Assembly: GCA_016870215.1 (NCBI GenBank)
Contig: VGCD01000001.1
Coordinates: 243,178-307,177 of the forward strand
Source: Actinomycetota bacterium
GTDB lineage: Bacteria; Actinomycetota; Acidimicrobiia; Acidimicrobiales; Ilumatobacteraceae
Length of the DNA: 64,000 nucleotides
Direction of reading: 5' to 3'
This document shows positions 17,352-25,990 of the stretch, one piece after another. A model generated the notes under the pieces. The model did not search any database. It was given only the letters and a program-made list of their open reading frames with translations, and was not told the origin of the DNA. Position numbers and translations under genes: made by a program. How positions within the stretch are numbered: the stretch's first letter is position 1; each line of letters begins with the position of its first letter.

Positions 17352-18070
17352 CTACAAACATCGACTTGTATCCAGCAATCGATGTGCGTGGCGGACGTGT
17401 CGTTCGACTGACCCAAGGAAAATACGAAGACGAAACCGTGTATGGCGACGACCCGGTGAACATCGCTCGCGATTTTGTCGACGCTGGTGCGAAGTGGATA
17501 CACGTGGTTGATCTCGATGCCGCCAAGTCTGGCGTCGGAACCAACCGAGATGTCATCGAAGGCATCGCACATGTTGCTGAAGGTGCGGCGAGGGTCCAAG
17601 TTGGAGGAGGCGTTCGCAGCGTTGCCGATGCACGAGAGCTAGCCCGTCGAGGAGTGTCGCGAGTGGTGATGGGCTCTGCTGCGATCGCGACGCCCCAATT
17701 GGTGACCGAAGTTGCACAAATTGTGCCTGTTGCGGTCGGCCTCGATCATCGCGGTGGCGAGGTTTCAGTTGACGGTTGGACACGAAGTGGCGGTCGTCGT
17801 ATCGACGAGTGCGTCGCACTGTTCCCCGATGCAGCGGCTTTCGTTGTCACTGACATTTCCCGCGATGGCATGTTGATGGGGCCCGATATCGACGGCCTTG
17901 TCGCCTTGACCGAAGTCACGAGCACGCCGATCATCGCAAGCGGTGGCGTTGCGAGCATCGACGATCTTGTCGCGTTGCGGGCAACCAACGTGATTGCTGG
18001 CGTCATCACCGGTAAGGCGATTTACGAGGGTCGTTTCACGGTGAGCCAAGCATTGGTGGCACTGAAGTGA
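17348..18070 (+). CDS. hisA: phosphoribosyl isomerase (HisA, possibly bifunctional PriA)
   Basis: 240 residues, a half-barrel-repeat TIM barrel. Motifs: [26 protein letters not shown], the catalytic-type Asp in DLDAAKSG, the first phosphate site VQVGGGVRS, then [12 protein letters not shown] and [13 protein letters not shown]. In many Actinomycetota this protein is PriA and also does the TrpF reaction. No trpF occurs in the window and trpE lies downstream, so dual function is possible but not shown. Confidence 0.92.
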   Translation: MTTNIDLYPAIDVRGGRVVRLTQGKYEDETVYGDDPVNIARDFVDAGAKWIHVVDLDAAKSGVGTNRDVIEGIAHVAEGAARVQVGGGVRSVADARELARRGVSRVVMGSAAIATPQLVTEVAQIVPVAVGLDHRGGEVSVDGWTRSGGRRIDECVALFPDAAAFVVTDISRDGMLMGPDIDGLVALTEVTSTPIIASGGVASIDDLVALRATNVIAGVITGKAIYEGRFTVSQALVALK

Positions 18071-18873
18071 ACATGTCAGCACGTTCATCTGACGTGGTTG
18101 TGCGCGTCATCCCATGCCTTGATGTCACGAATGGTCGAGTCGTCAAAGGCGTGAACTTCGTTGACTTGCGCGATGCGGGCGACCCTGTCGAGTTGGCTGC
18201 TCGTTATGACCGTGAGGGTGCTGATGAGTTGGTGTTTCTCGACATCACCGCATCTTCAGATGGGCGTGACACCATGGTTGATGTCGTCTCGCGAACTGCA
18301 GAGCAAGTTTTCATTCCATTCACCGTCGGTGGCGGAATCAGAGAACTCGCCCACGCACGTGCGTTGTTACGGGCTGGCGCCGACAAAGTCAGCGTCAACA
18401 CCTCGGCAGTCGAGCGACCAGAACTGATTTCAGAGATTGCTGATGAATTCGGTGCGCAATGCGTGGTGTGTGCCATTGATGCAAAACGCGATGTGAATAC
18501 CGGTAGGTGGCAGGTGTATCTCCACGGTGGCCGCACACCCACACCGCGCGACGCGGTCGAGTGGGCGGTCGAAGCGGTGGGTCGTGGTGCAGGGGAAATA
18601 CTCCTCACTTCGATGGACCGAGATGGCACACGCGAGGGTTTCGACCTAGAACTGACGCGTGCGGTGTCTGACGCCGTGTCCGTGCCAATGATTGCGAGCG
18701 GCGGAGTCGGATCGCTTGATCATCTGGTTGAAGGCGTACTTGAAGGTGGTGCTACCGGAGTTCTTGCAGCGTCGATATTTCACTTTGGTGAGCACACCAT
18801 CAGTGACGCTAAGCGAGCGATGACTGCACACGGTGTACGAGTGCGTCCAGCTCGTCTGTTTGACCAGCCATGA
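18067..18873 (+). CDS. hisF: imidazole glycerol phosphate synthase, cyclase subunit
   Basis: 268 residues with the HisF signature [20 protein letters not shown], catalytic Asp residues in PCLDV and [15 protein letters not shown], and phosphate-binding loops FTVGGGIRE and IASGGVGS. Partner of HisH. GTG 18067 overlaps the hisA stop (GTGA); ATG 18073 is an alternative. The last 65 nt overlap the convergent alpha/beta-hydrolase remnant. Confidence 0.96.
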   Translation: MNMSARSSDVVVRVIPCLDVTNGRVVKGVNFVDLRDAGDPVELAARYDREGADELVFLDITASSDGRDTMVDVVSRTAEQVFIPFTVGGGIRELAHARALLRAGADKVSVNTSAVERPELISEIADEFGAQCVVCAIDAKRDVNTGRWQVYLHGGRTPTPRDAVEWAVEAVGRGAGEILLTSMDRDGTREGFDLELTRAVSDAVSVPMIASGGVGSLDHLVEGVLEGGATGVLAASIFHFGEHTISDAKRAMTAHGVRVRPARLFDQP

Positions 18874-19293
18874 AGTGATCAGCGGTTTGCGCAATCTGAA
18901 GGTCGACATTTTTCCAGCGAGAAAACTCATTGCGTGAAGCCTCGAGCGATGTGAATTGGTCGTGTGCTGGCATCAATACGTGCGAGATTCGATGATCCCC
19001 ACGAGCCACACATTCTCCGGCGATCATTGACACAGGTGGTGCGACGGCAACCCAACAAAGTGCACGTGGGTCGCTCACGTTGAGACAGGTGGCAGCCCCG
19101 AAGGAATAGCCCGCGACCACCATCGGCGCATCGGGGGCCACCATCGAGAGAAAGGCAATTGCCGCTGCGACATCGAGACGCTCGGCACCTTCACCGTCGT
19201 GCTCACCGTCGCTATTGCCTCATTTGTGCGCACGAGGTCGGCTTCAAGCACGAGTCCATCGAGTGTCTGCAGAGAAACGGTTTCCACACGCAC
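18809..19293 (-). pseudogene. alpha/beta hydrolase with internal deletion and frameshift
   Basis: Starting at GTG 19293, the frame begins as a normal small alpha/beta hydrolase (MRVETVSLQTLDGLVLEADL), then becomes unrelated. The -1-type continuation in another frame resumes with GEHDGEGAERLDVAAAIAFLSMVAPDAPMVVAGYSFGAATCLN, containing the nucleophile elbow GYSFGA, and ends with the catalytic His region [10 protein letters not shown]. The usual oxyanion-hole segment (about 50 residues) between the two parts is missing. The junction near 19186-19206 holds a 9-bp direct repeat, CGACGGTGA, a likely deletion footprint. Probably inactive. Confidence 0.75.
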
Positions 19294-19300
19294 CGCCTTG

Positions 19301-19310
19301 ACGGTACCGT
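19301..19310. promoter_or_regulatory. symmetric bidirectional -10 element (hydrolase remnant / GroES paralogue)
   Basis: The perfect palindrome ACGGTACCGT gives TACCGT on both strands. It ends 7 nt before GTG 19318 on the plus strand and 7 nt before GTG 19293 on the minus strand. Confidence 0.6.
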
Positions 19311-19317
19311 GCAGGGC

Positions 19318-19644
19318 GTGTCAGGCGGTGACGAGAAGCTTCCCATCAAGATGTTGAACGACCGATTGCTGGTGCGCATTCCACAGAACGAGGGAGAGCG
19401 TCGCTCCAGCGGTGGCATTCTCATTCCTGCAACTGCCCAAATAAGCAAGCGGTTGGTATGGGCTGAAGTGGTTGCACTCGGTGCAAACGTGCGATCTGCC
19501 GAAGTGGGTGATCGTGTGTTGTTCAGCCCTGACGATCGATATGAAGTCGAGGTCGGTGGCGACGACTACATCATGTTGCGTGAGCGCGATCTTCATGCGG
19601 TTGCGGCAAGTCGAATCGAAGCGAGCACAGGGTTGTATCTCTGA
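19318..19644 (+). CDS. GroES-like co-chaperonin paralogue
   Basis: 108 residues of the Cpn10 fold: [14 protein letters not shown], a mobile-loop segment [17 protein letters not shown], then [26 protein letters not shown] and a C-terminal extension ending STGLYL. It is the divergent actinobacterial GroES-like protein rather than the groL partner. GTG 19318 is chosen because TACCGT ends 7 nt before it; the frame is open to 19159 but that part overlaps the hydrolase remnant. It overlaps hisI by one base. Confidence 0.8.
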   Translation: MSGGDEKLPIKMLNDRLLVRIPQNEGERRSSGGILIPATAQISKRLVWAEVVALGANVRSAEVGDRVLFSPDDRYEVEVGGDDYIMLRERDLHAVAASRIEASTGLYL

Positions 19645-20006
19645 TGACAGCTCAAGGACGAGTCATCGTGCCAAGTGCCGACCAGATGTCCTCTGTGAAG
19701 TTCAACGCCGAGGGTCTTGTTCCCGCAATTGCACAGTGTGCTGAAACTGGGCAAGTGCTGATGATGGCCTGGATGAACCGCGAGTCGTTGTCCATGACTT
19801 TTGCTGAAGGTCGCATGGTGTACTGGAGTCGCAGCCGCCAAGAATTGTGGCGTAAAGGTGACACCAGTGGTAACGGCCAATACGTTCGTGAGGCGTTCTA
19901 CGACTGCGACGGTGACACATTGCTTTTTGTCGTCGACCAAGAAGGAAAAGGTGCGTGTCACACCGGCGAACGCAGTTGTTTTTTCCAGCCATTTGGCACG
20001 AAGTGA
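19644..20006 (+). CDS. hisI: phosphoribosyl-AMP cyclohydrolase
   Basis: 120 residues, monofunctional (no HisE part). Conserved motifs: [33 protein letters not shown], and the zinc/metal site [14 protein letters not shown] plus [11 protein letters not shown]. The ATG overlaps the previous TGA (TGATG). It belongs to the his operon but is separated from hisF by the hydrolase remnant and the GroES paralogue. Confidence 0.95.
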   Translation: MTAQGRVIVPSADQMSSVKFNAEGLVPAIAQCAETGQVLMMAWMNRESLSMTFAEGRMVYWSRSRQELWRKGDTSGNGQYVREAFYDCDGDTLLFVVDQEGKGACHTGERSCFFQPFGTK

Positions 20007-20019
20007 CTGACGTGGTGTC

Positions 20020-21558
20020 ATGAAAGATCTGCATGATCTCACCATCAAGCCATCGCTCGAAGAATTCCGTGCACTTGCGCACACGCACACCGTGGTGCCC
20101 GTATGGACCGAAGTCCTTGCCGACCTTGAAACACCGCTTGCGGCATTCGTGAAATTGGTGGGCGAGGGTGACGGCTTCTTGCTCGAATCAGTCGAACACG
20201 GTGAACGGTGGAGTCGGTTTTCATTTGTCGGCCGACATCCGCGAGGAACACTGACACTTCTACACGGTCGAATTACCACTCAAGGATCAGTGCCAGAGTC
20301 GGTACCCCTTGACCAGGGAATTCTGGCTGCGATGGAAGAGCTGTTGCGCGTGTATCGGGCTCCACACTTTGACGATCTGCCGCCGCTTCAAGGCGGGCTC
20401 ATGGGGCACCTTGGTTATGACGTCATTCGTGAGGTTGAGCATCTTCCGAATGTTCCCTCCGACCATCGCGACATTCCTGACGCTTCCGTCAGCATCATCG
20501 GGTCGCTTGCGGCATTCGACCACTGGCGACAGCGTGTGTACATGCTCGAAAGTGTGCTGGTCGCAGGACTCGATGGCGCAGAGGTCGACAAGGCATATGA
20601 GGCAGCGGTCGAGCGCGTGCACCGTGCAGTTGCCGACCTGTCGAAGCCACTTGGCTATGTCGCAGTCGAGCCTCCAGCGCCCGGCGAGAAACTGCCATCC
20701 ATGCGGTCATCCATGCCCGATGGCGCCTATGAAAGAGCTGTCGAGGTTGCGAAGGAGCACGTGCGTGCAGGCGACATTTTCCAAGTGGTGTTGTCGCAAC
20801 GCTTTTCCATCGACTTAGAAGCCGACCCGTTCGATGTGTATCGCGTTCTTCGTCAGGTGAACCCGAGCCCGTACATGTATTTCGTTCGACAGCCCGACCT
20901 CACCATTGTTGGAGGTTCACCAGAACCGATGGTGCAGGTGCAAGCACGTCGCGTCATCTCACGGCCGATTGCGGGCACCCGGAAGCGCGGTCGCGACGAT
21001 GAACACGACCGTCGACTCGCTGCTGAACTTCGTGAGAATCCGAAAGAACGCGCAGAACATGTCATGTTGGTCGACTTGGCACGTAACGATGTGGGAAGAG
21101 TTGCAAAGTACGGCACGGTTCATGTCGATGAATTGATGACACTCGAGCGCTACAGCCACGTCATGCACCTCACATCACAGGTGTCGGGCGAATTGCTCGA
21201 TGGTCTGGGGCCAATCGACGTATTGAGGGCCACATTGCCCGCCGGAACGGTGAGTGGTGCACCAAAGGTGCGTGCGATGGAGATCATCGATGATCTCGAG
21301 CCGGTCAAACGTGGCCCCTATGCCGGTGTCGTCGGATATGTAGATTTTGCCGGCAACCTCGACACCGCTATTGCTATTCGCACGATGTTCGTGTCGGCGA
21401 AAGGTGCAACTCTCCAGGCGGGGGCTGGCATCGTGGCTGACAGTGATCCGGCCGACGAAGAGCTTGAGTGCCGCAATAAGGCGGCGGCACTGCTCGCCAC
21501 CGTGCCGGCCGCGCGGCGCATGACCGCGCGGCGCCGCTCTGCGGGTACCACGGCATAG
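20020..21558 (+). CDS. trpE: anthranilate synthase component I
   Basis: 512 residues. The N-terminal domain carries the tryptophan-binding LLESVEHGERWSRFSFVG; the chorismate-binding domain has FQVVLSQRF, YMYFVRQPDLTIVGGSPEPMV, RPIAGTRKRGRDDEHD, NPKERAEHVMLVDLARND, PAGTVSGAPKVRAMEII and QAGAGIVADSDP. It makes anthranilate together with a glutaminase TrpG, not found here. Starts 14 nt after hisI, so the his operon appears to continue into tryptophan synthesis. Confidence 0.96.
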   Translation: MKDLHDLTIKPSLEEFRALAHTHTVVPVWTEVLADLETPLAAFVKLVGEGDGFLLESVEHGERWSRFSFVGRHPRGTLTLLHGRITTQGSVPESVPLDQGILAAMEELLRVYRAPHFDDLPPLQGGLMGHLGYDVIREVEHLPNVPSDHRDIPDASVSIIGSLAAFDHWRQRVYMLESVLVAGLDGAEVDKAYEAAVERVHRAVADLSKPLGYVAVEPPAPGEKLPSMRSSMPDGAYERAVEVAKEHVRAGDIFQVVLSQRFSIDLEADPFDVYRVLRQVNPSPYMYFVRQPDLTIVGGSPEPMVQVQARRVISRPIAGTRKRGRDDEHDRRLAAELRENPKERAEHVMLVDLARNDVGRVAKYGTVHVDELMTLERYSHVMHLTSQVSGELLDGLGPIDVLRATLPAGTVSGAPKVRAMEIIDDLEPVKRGPYAGVVGYVDFAGNLDTAIAIRTMFVSAKGATLQAGAGIVADSDPADEELECRNKAAALLATVPAARRMTARRRSAGTTA

Positions 21559-21567
21559 GTGCACCAC

Positions 21568-22389
21568 ATGCCTGGTTTACAAGTTGATTCACTTGCGTGG
21601 TGCGACGCTCCTCGGGATGTCGTGTTGGTGCAGGGTGATGATGCGGCAGAGTTCCTGCACTCGCAATTGGCGCAAGACCTAAAGACACTCGCAGTCGGAT
21701 CGAGTGCGTATTCGTTGTTGCTTGAGCCGACTGGTCATGTGGTCGCATTGTTGCGGGTTACGCGCCATGTCGACACAGTGTTCACGCTGGACACCGACAG
21801 CGGCTTGGGTGACGCCGTCATCGCACGGCTGAAGAAATTCGTTCTCCGTTCAAAAGTTGCGATGCGTCGCAGTGAGTGGATCGTTCGAAGTTATTTCGGA
21901 ACTGGCGCAAATGTTGCGTGTGGTGGCGTTGCCAGCATTGCGTCTCGATGGTGGGGTGGGGTCGACGATGTCGACATCATCGGTGAGTCTGCAACCTTGC
22001 CGGTCATTGGTACTGCAATGTCGCAGTCTGACTATGACGTGCGTCGTGTTGATGCCGGGTGGCCAGTTGTCGGACGAGATATCGAAGTCGGTGATCTTCC
22101 CGCAACGACGGGTGTTCTTCGTGTGGCGGTGAGTTTTTCCAAAGGTTGCTATCCAGGTCAAGAGCTCGTTGAACGTATGGACTCGCGTGGGTCATCTGCA
22201 CCGGTTCAGGTGGTTGTCGTGCCGGCCAGCGAAGTGGGCGATGTGGGGTCAGCTGCCATTGTCGATGGCAAAGAAGTAGGTATTGTCTCGTCGCGTGGAA
22301 CGTTAAATGCGTTAGTGCGTGTCAAGCGCGGTGCTGAAGTGGGCGAGCTCTGGGTTCGACCTGACCGCTTCTCGGAATCGCTCCTGTGA
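21568..22389 (+). CDS. ygfZ: YgfZ/GcvT-like folate-binding protein
   Basis: 273 residues related to the T-protein of glycine cleavage. The diagnostic K-G-C-Y-x-G-Q-E motif is present (SKGCYPGQELVERMDSRG), and the N-terminus has VLVQGDDAAEFLHSQLAQDL. The family supports iron-sulfur cluster assembly with folate. GTG 21559 is an alternative start. The last 78 nt overlap the convergent M50 protease gene. Confidence 0.88.
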   Translation: MPGLQVDSLAWCDAPRDVVLVQGDDAAEFLHSQLAQDLKTLAVGSSAYSLLLEPTGHVVALLRVTRHVDTVFTLDTDSGLGDAVIARLKKFVLRSKVAMRRSEWIVRSYFGTGANVACGGVASIASRWWGGVDDVDIIGESATLPVIGTAMSQSDYDVRRVDAGWPVVGRDIEVGDLPATTGVLRVAVSFSKGCYPGQELVERMDSRGSSAPVQVVVVPASEVGDVGSAAIVDGKEVGIVSSRGTLNALVRVKRGAEVGELWVRPDRFSESLL

Positions 22390-23247
22390 CAATGTTGACC
22401 TGAGTCCGGCTCTCAACCAAGCAACTGCAGAGTGATCATCGCCGAGCAAGGTGGAGGCCCGAGCCACGTGTAATGCCACCTGATCATTTGGGCACTGGGT
22501 GTAGGCAGCGCGACCAAAGTCCACAGCATCGCGATATCGCTGGTTGGACACAAGGGATGTGACGAGAAACAGATCAGTCTCGGGGTCACCAGTTGGCGAG
22601 ATAGCCGCAGTTTGAAGTGCACGCTCGGCAGAAAGAGATTGATATTGAAAAATCATGATGAAGATGATGAACGGGGCAAGTCCGGTTGACCCCGTCGCGA
22701 ACATCACGACGAGGGCACCAGCGCTCAACACCAAACTCGTGTACAACATCCACACCCGACCTTTTCCGGGGAAGAAAGCGTCGAGCACGCTCGCGACGAG
22801 TGCACCGCCGTCGAGTGGAAGCAGGGGCACAAGATTCAACAGCCCGAGTGCCACGCCCGCCCACCAGATTGCGATGGAAGCATCACTTGATGAGATGTCG
22901 GTTTCGCTGAGCGGGTTGACGCGCATGAGTGCGAGAACGATGAGTCCAACGGCGACTTGAAGGAGCGGACCAGACAACGCAATACCTGCGCGCTCCCACC
23001 ATCTGAGTTCGCGTGACGGTTGATACGACGCGTAGGCAACAAGAAAATCGAGCGAGATTGCGGCTTCCGCACCTGTTGCTCGTGCAGCGAATGCGTGTCC
23101 CAATTCATGTACGAGTGTGAAGACTCCGATTGCGGCTGCGACCCACAATCCGATTGTTCCGCCGTACAGGAACACGATGAGACCAAGGAAGACAATGAAT
23201 CCGGGTCGAACTCGAACCGGAAAGCCAAAGAGCGATAGTCCTGACAT
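22312..23247 (-). CDS. M50 (site-2-protease-like) membrane metallopeptidase
   Basis: 311 residues with several transmembrane helices. The zinc site is FTLVHELGHAFAARATG (HExxH) near residue 45, and the third-ligand motif is LVPLLPLDGGALV (LDG) near residue 145. After the membrane part there is a soluble helical C-terminal tail (NQRYRDAVDFGRAAYTQCPNDQVALHVARAS) that looks TPR-like. Probable intramembrane protease; substrate unknown. A minus-strand TAGGCT lies 9 nt before the ATG, with a GGAAAG SD between them. Confidence 0.87.
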   Translation of the reverse strand: MSGLSLFGFPVRVRPGFIVFLGLIVFLYGGTIGLWVAAAIGVFTLVHELGHAFAARATGAEAAISLDFLVAYASYQPSRELRWWERAGIALSGPLLQVAVGLIVLALMRVNPLSETDISSSDASIAIWWAGVALGLLNLVPLLPLDGGALVASVLDAFFPGKGRVWMLYTSLVLSAGALVVMFATGSTGLAPFIIFIMIFQYQSLSAERALQTAAISPTGDPETDLFLVTSLVSNQRYRDAVDFGRAAYTQCPNDQVALHVARASTLLGDDHSAVAWLRAGLRSTLSQERFREAVRSNPELAHFSTALDTH

Positions 23248-23291
23248 GTGCTTTCCAGCCTACGGATGGTCACTGTCCAGATGTCCCCGCC

Positions 23292-23297
23292 TAGACT
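23292..23297 (+). promoter_or_regulatory. possible -10 element of ppdK
   Basis: TAGACT ends 8 nt before GTG 23306; no SD is visible. Confidence 0.4.
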
Positions 23298-23305
23298 TGT
23301 GGCTT

Positions 23306-25987
23306 GTGCCGTATATCTATGCTTTTGACCACAAACACCGCCGTGCGCCCAAGGAACTAAAGGACTTGCTCGGCGGCAAGGGTGCCAACTTGGCCGAGAT
23401 GATGAGTGTCCTCAAGTTGCCCGTGCCGCACGGTTTCACCATCTCCACCGATGCCTGTCGTGCATACATGCATGGTGGCTGGCCCAAGGGTCTTGACGAC
23501 GAAGTGAAGCGACACGTCGTAGCGCTCCAGAAGAAAATGGGCCGCAAGCTCGGGGATGCCAACGATCCACTGCTCGTTTCAGTGCGTTCTGGCGCCAAGT
23601 TCTCGATGCCCGGAATGATGGACACCGTCCTCAACTTGGGACTCAATGACAAGAGCGTGTTGGGAATCGCGAAGAACACCGGCGACGAGCGCTTTGCCTA
23701 CGACTCATACCGCCGCTTCATCTCGATGTACGGACGCATCGTGCTCGGTATTGAGGGAGAGAAATTCGAGCACCCGCTCGAGGCCGTGAAACATCGCACC
23801 AACTCCAAGACCGATGCCGATGTTCCCGCAACAGCGTTGAAGGAACTGTGTGACGCATACAAAGAGGTCGTCGCAAAAGAGACTGGTAAACCATTTCCGC
23901 AAGAGCCGGCAAAGCAATTGCGCGGTGCAATCGAGGCGGTCTTCCGTTCGTGGAACGGACCACGTGCAATCGCATACCGTGTGCGCGAAAAAATCAGCCA
24001 CGAACTCGGCACCGCCGTCAACGTTCAGGCAATGGTGTTCGGCAACCGTGACAACAACTCAGGTACCGGAGTTGGTTTCACCCGAAATGCAGCAACCGGC
24101 GACAACAAGCCGTACGGAGACTTCTTGGTCAACGCGCAAGGCGAGGACGTCGTTGCTGGCATCCGCAACACCGAAGACCTTGATGCTCTGAAGCGGCACT
24201 TCCCGAAAATCCACACCGAACTCATGGCCATCTTCCGTCGACTCGAGAAGCACTACAAGGACATGTGCGACACCGAGTTCACCATCGAGCAAGGAAAGCT
24301 CTGGATGCTGCAAACTCGCGTTGGTAAGCGCACCGGAACTGCAGCGTTGAAGATGGCAGTCGACATGACGAAGCCTTCAGCACCGAAGGGTGGCTGGAAG
24401 ATTTCCAAGCGAGAAGCCATCATGCGCGTCGCTGCCGATCATCTCGACCAGGTGTTGCATCCACAGTTTGCAAACAAGGGTAAGGCGCTTGCCAAAGGAC
24501 TTGCAGCATCGCCGGGCGCTGCGGTCGGCAAGGTGTATTTCACTGCCGACGATGCAGCCGCAGCCGCAGAGCGCGGCGAAGCAGTCATCTTGGTGCGAAG
24601 TGAAACGAGCCCGGAAGACGTTCACGGAATGATGGCATCGAAGGGCATCCTCACCGCTCGCGGTGGTCTCGTGAGTCACGCGGCAGTCGTTGCGCGCGGA
24701 TGGGGAACGCCAGCAGTCGTCGGCGCTGAGGCCATTCAGATTTCCGGAAAGCAATTCAGCGTGGGTGACGTCGTTGTCAAGGAAGGTGACGTCATCTCAA
24801 TTGACGGTACGAGCGGCGACATTGTCGTTGGCGAACTGAAGTTGGCTGCAGCGAAGCCACCGAAGGAATTCGACGTCATCTTGAAGTGGTCCGACGAGGT
24901 CCGCAAAGGCAAACTCGACGTGCGTGCCAATGCTGACACCGATGAAGATGCTCGCAAGGCGCGAGAACTAGGGGCAGAGGGCATCGGCCTGTGTCGCACA
25001 GAGCACATGTTCTTGGCCCCTGATCGTCTGCCAGTGGTGCGTCGCATGATTCTCGCGAACACGCCAGCCGAAGAAGAGAAGGCGCTAGAAGAACTTCGCC
25101 GTGTTCAAAAGGAAGACTTTGCCGCTCTTCTCAAGGAGATGTCGGGTCTTCCGGTCACGGTGCGTCTGCTCGACCCACCGCTACACGAGTTCTTGCCTCG
25201 CGTCGATGAGTTGGAAATCAAGAAGGCAACCACAGGGTTGACCGCAGAAGAGCAGGCGTTGTTGAAGGCTGCAGAAAGCTGGGCGGAGTTCAACCCGATG
25301 CTCGGTACTCGCGGTGTGCGTCTTGGTGTCATCAAGCCAGGTCTCTACGCCATGCAGGTGCGTGCACTCATGGACGCAGCAGATGAAGTTGCGGCACAGG
25401 GGTACAAGCCTGTTGTCGAAGTCATGATTCCGCTGACGGTCACTCGTGAAGAGCTTGCTTTGGCGCGCGGCTGGGTAGAGGTAGTGTTGGCCGATGTCAA
25501 CTCTTGTCCGGCACCTCAGGCAAAGAAAGGCGGCAAGAGAGTCGCACGGCCGAAGGTCACCATTGGAACGATGATCGAAACGCCGCGTGCTGCATTGCGT
25601 GCCGATGAACTTTCCGAAGTAGCAGATTTCTTCTCCTTTGGAACCAATGACCTCACGCAGATGACCTTTGGTTTCAGTCGAGACGACATTGAAAGCCGAA
25701 TGATGCCGGCGTATCTCGAAGCAGGCCTCTTGAAGCGCAATCCGTTCGAAACAATCGATCAAAACGGTGTGGGCGAGCTTGTTCAGATCGCTGCGCAGCG
25801 CGGTCGCAAAGCAAAGCGTGGATTGAAGCTCGGAGTGTGCGGAGAACATGGCGGCGACCCAGAGTCGATCGCGCTGTTCTATGCGGCAGGTCTGAACTAT
25901 GTCAGCTGCTCGCCATATCGCGTGCCAATCGCGCGATTGTCAGCCGCACAGGCGGTCATCGGCGGCGGCAAGTCCGAGACGAAGTAG
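23306..25987 (+). CDS. ppdK: pyruvate, phosphate dikinase
   Basis: 893 residues, full length. The ATP-grasp N-terminal part starts VPYIYAFDHKHRRAPKELKDLLGGKGANLAEM and has VSVRSGAKFSMPGMMDTVLNLGLN; the central phosphohistidine loop is LTARGGLVSHAAVVARGWG; the C-terminal PEP/pyruvate barrel has IGLCRTEHMF, NPMLGTRGVRLG and the catalytic Cys in LGVCGEHGGDPESI. It interconverts pyruvate and PEP. The frame is open to 23117, but GTG 23306 gives the canonical N-terminus. terC follows after 3 nt. Confidence 0.96.
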   Translation: MPYIYAFDHKHRRAPKELKDLLGGKGANLAEMMSVLKLPVPHGFTISTDACRAYMHGGWPKGLDDEVKRHVVALQKKMGRKLGDANDPLLVSVRSGAKFSMPGMMDTVLNLGLNDKSVLGIAKNTGDERFAYDSYRRFISMYGRIVLGIEGEKFEHPLEAVKHRTNSKTDADVPATALKELCDAYKEVVAKETGKPFPQEPAKQLRGAIEAVFRSWNGPRAIAYRVREKISHELGTAVNVQAMVFGNRDNNSGTGVGFTRNAATGDNKPYGDFLVNAQGEDVVAGIRNTEDLDALKRHFPKIHTELMAIFRRLEKHYKDMCDTEFTIEQGKLWMLQTRVGKRTGTAALKMAVDMTKPSAPKGGWKISKREAIMRVAADHLDQVLHPQFANKGKALAKGLAASPGAAVGKVYFTADDAAAAAERGEAVILVRSETSPEDVHGMMASKGILTARGGLVSHAAVVARGWGTPAVVGAEAIQISGKQFSVGDVVVKEGDVISIDGTSGDIVVGELKLAAAKPPKEFDVILKWSDEVRKGKLDVRANADTDEDARKARELGAEGIGLCRTEHMFLAPDRLPVVRRMILANTPAEEEKALEELRRVQKEDFAALLKEMSGLPVTVRLLDPPLHEFLPRVDELEIKKATTGLTAEEQALLKAAESWAEFNPMLGTRGVRLGVIKPGLYAMQVRALMDAADEVAAQGYKPVVEVMIPLTVTREELALARGWVEVVLADVNSCPAPQAKKGGKRVARPKVTIGTMIETPRAALRADELSEVADFFSFGTNDLTQMTFGFSRDDIESRMMPAYLEAGLLKRNPFETIDQNGVGELVQIAAQRGRKAKRGLKLGVCGEHGGDPESIALFYAAGLNYVSCSPYRVPIARLSAAQAVIGGGKSETK

Positions 25988-25990
25988 TTC

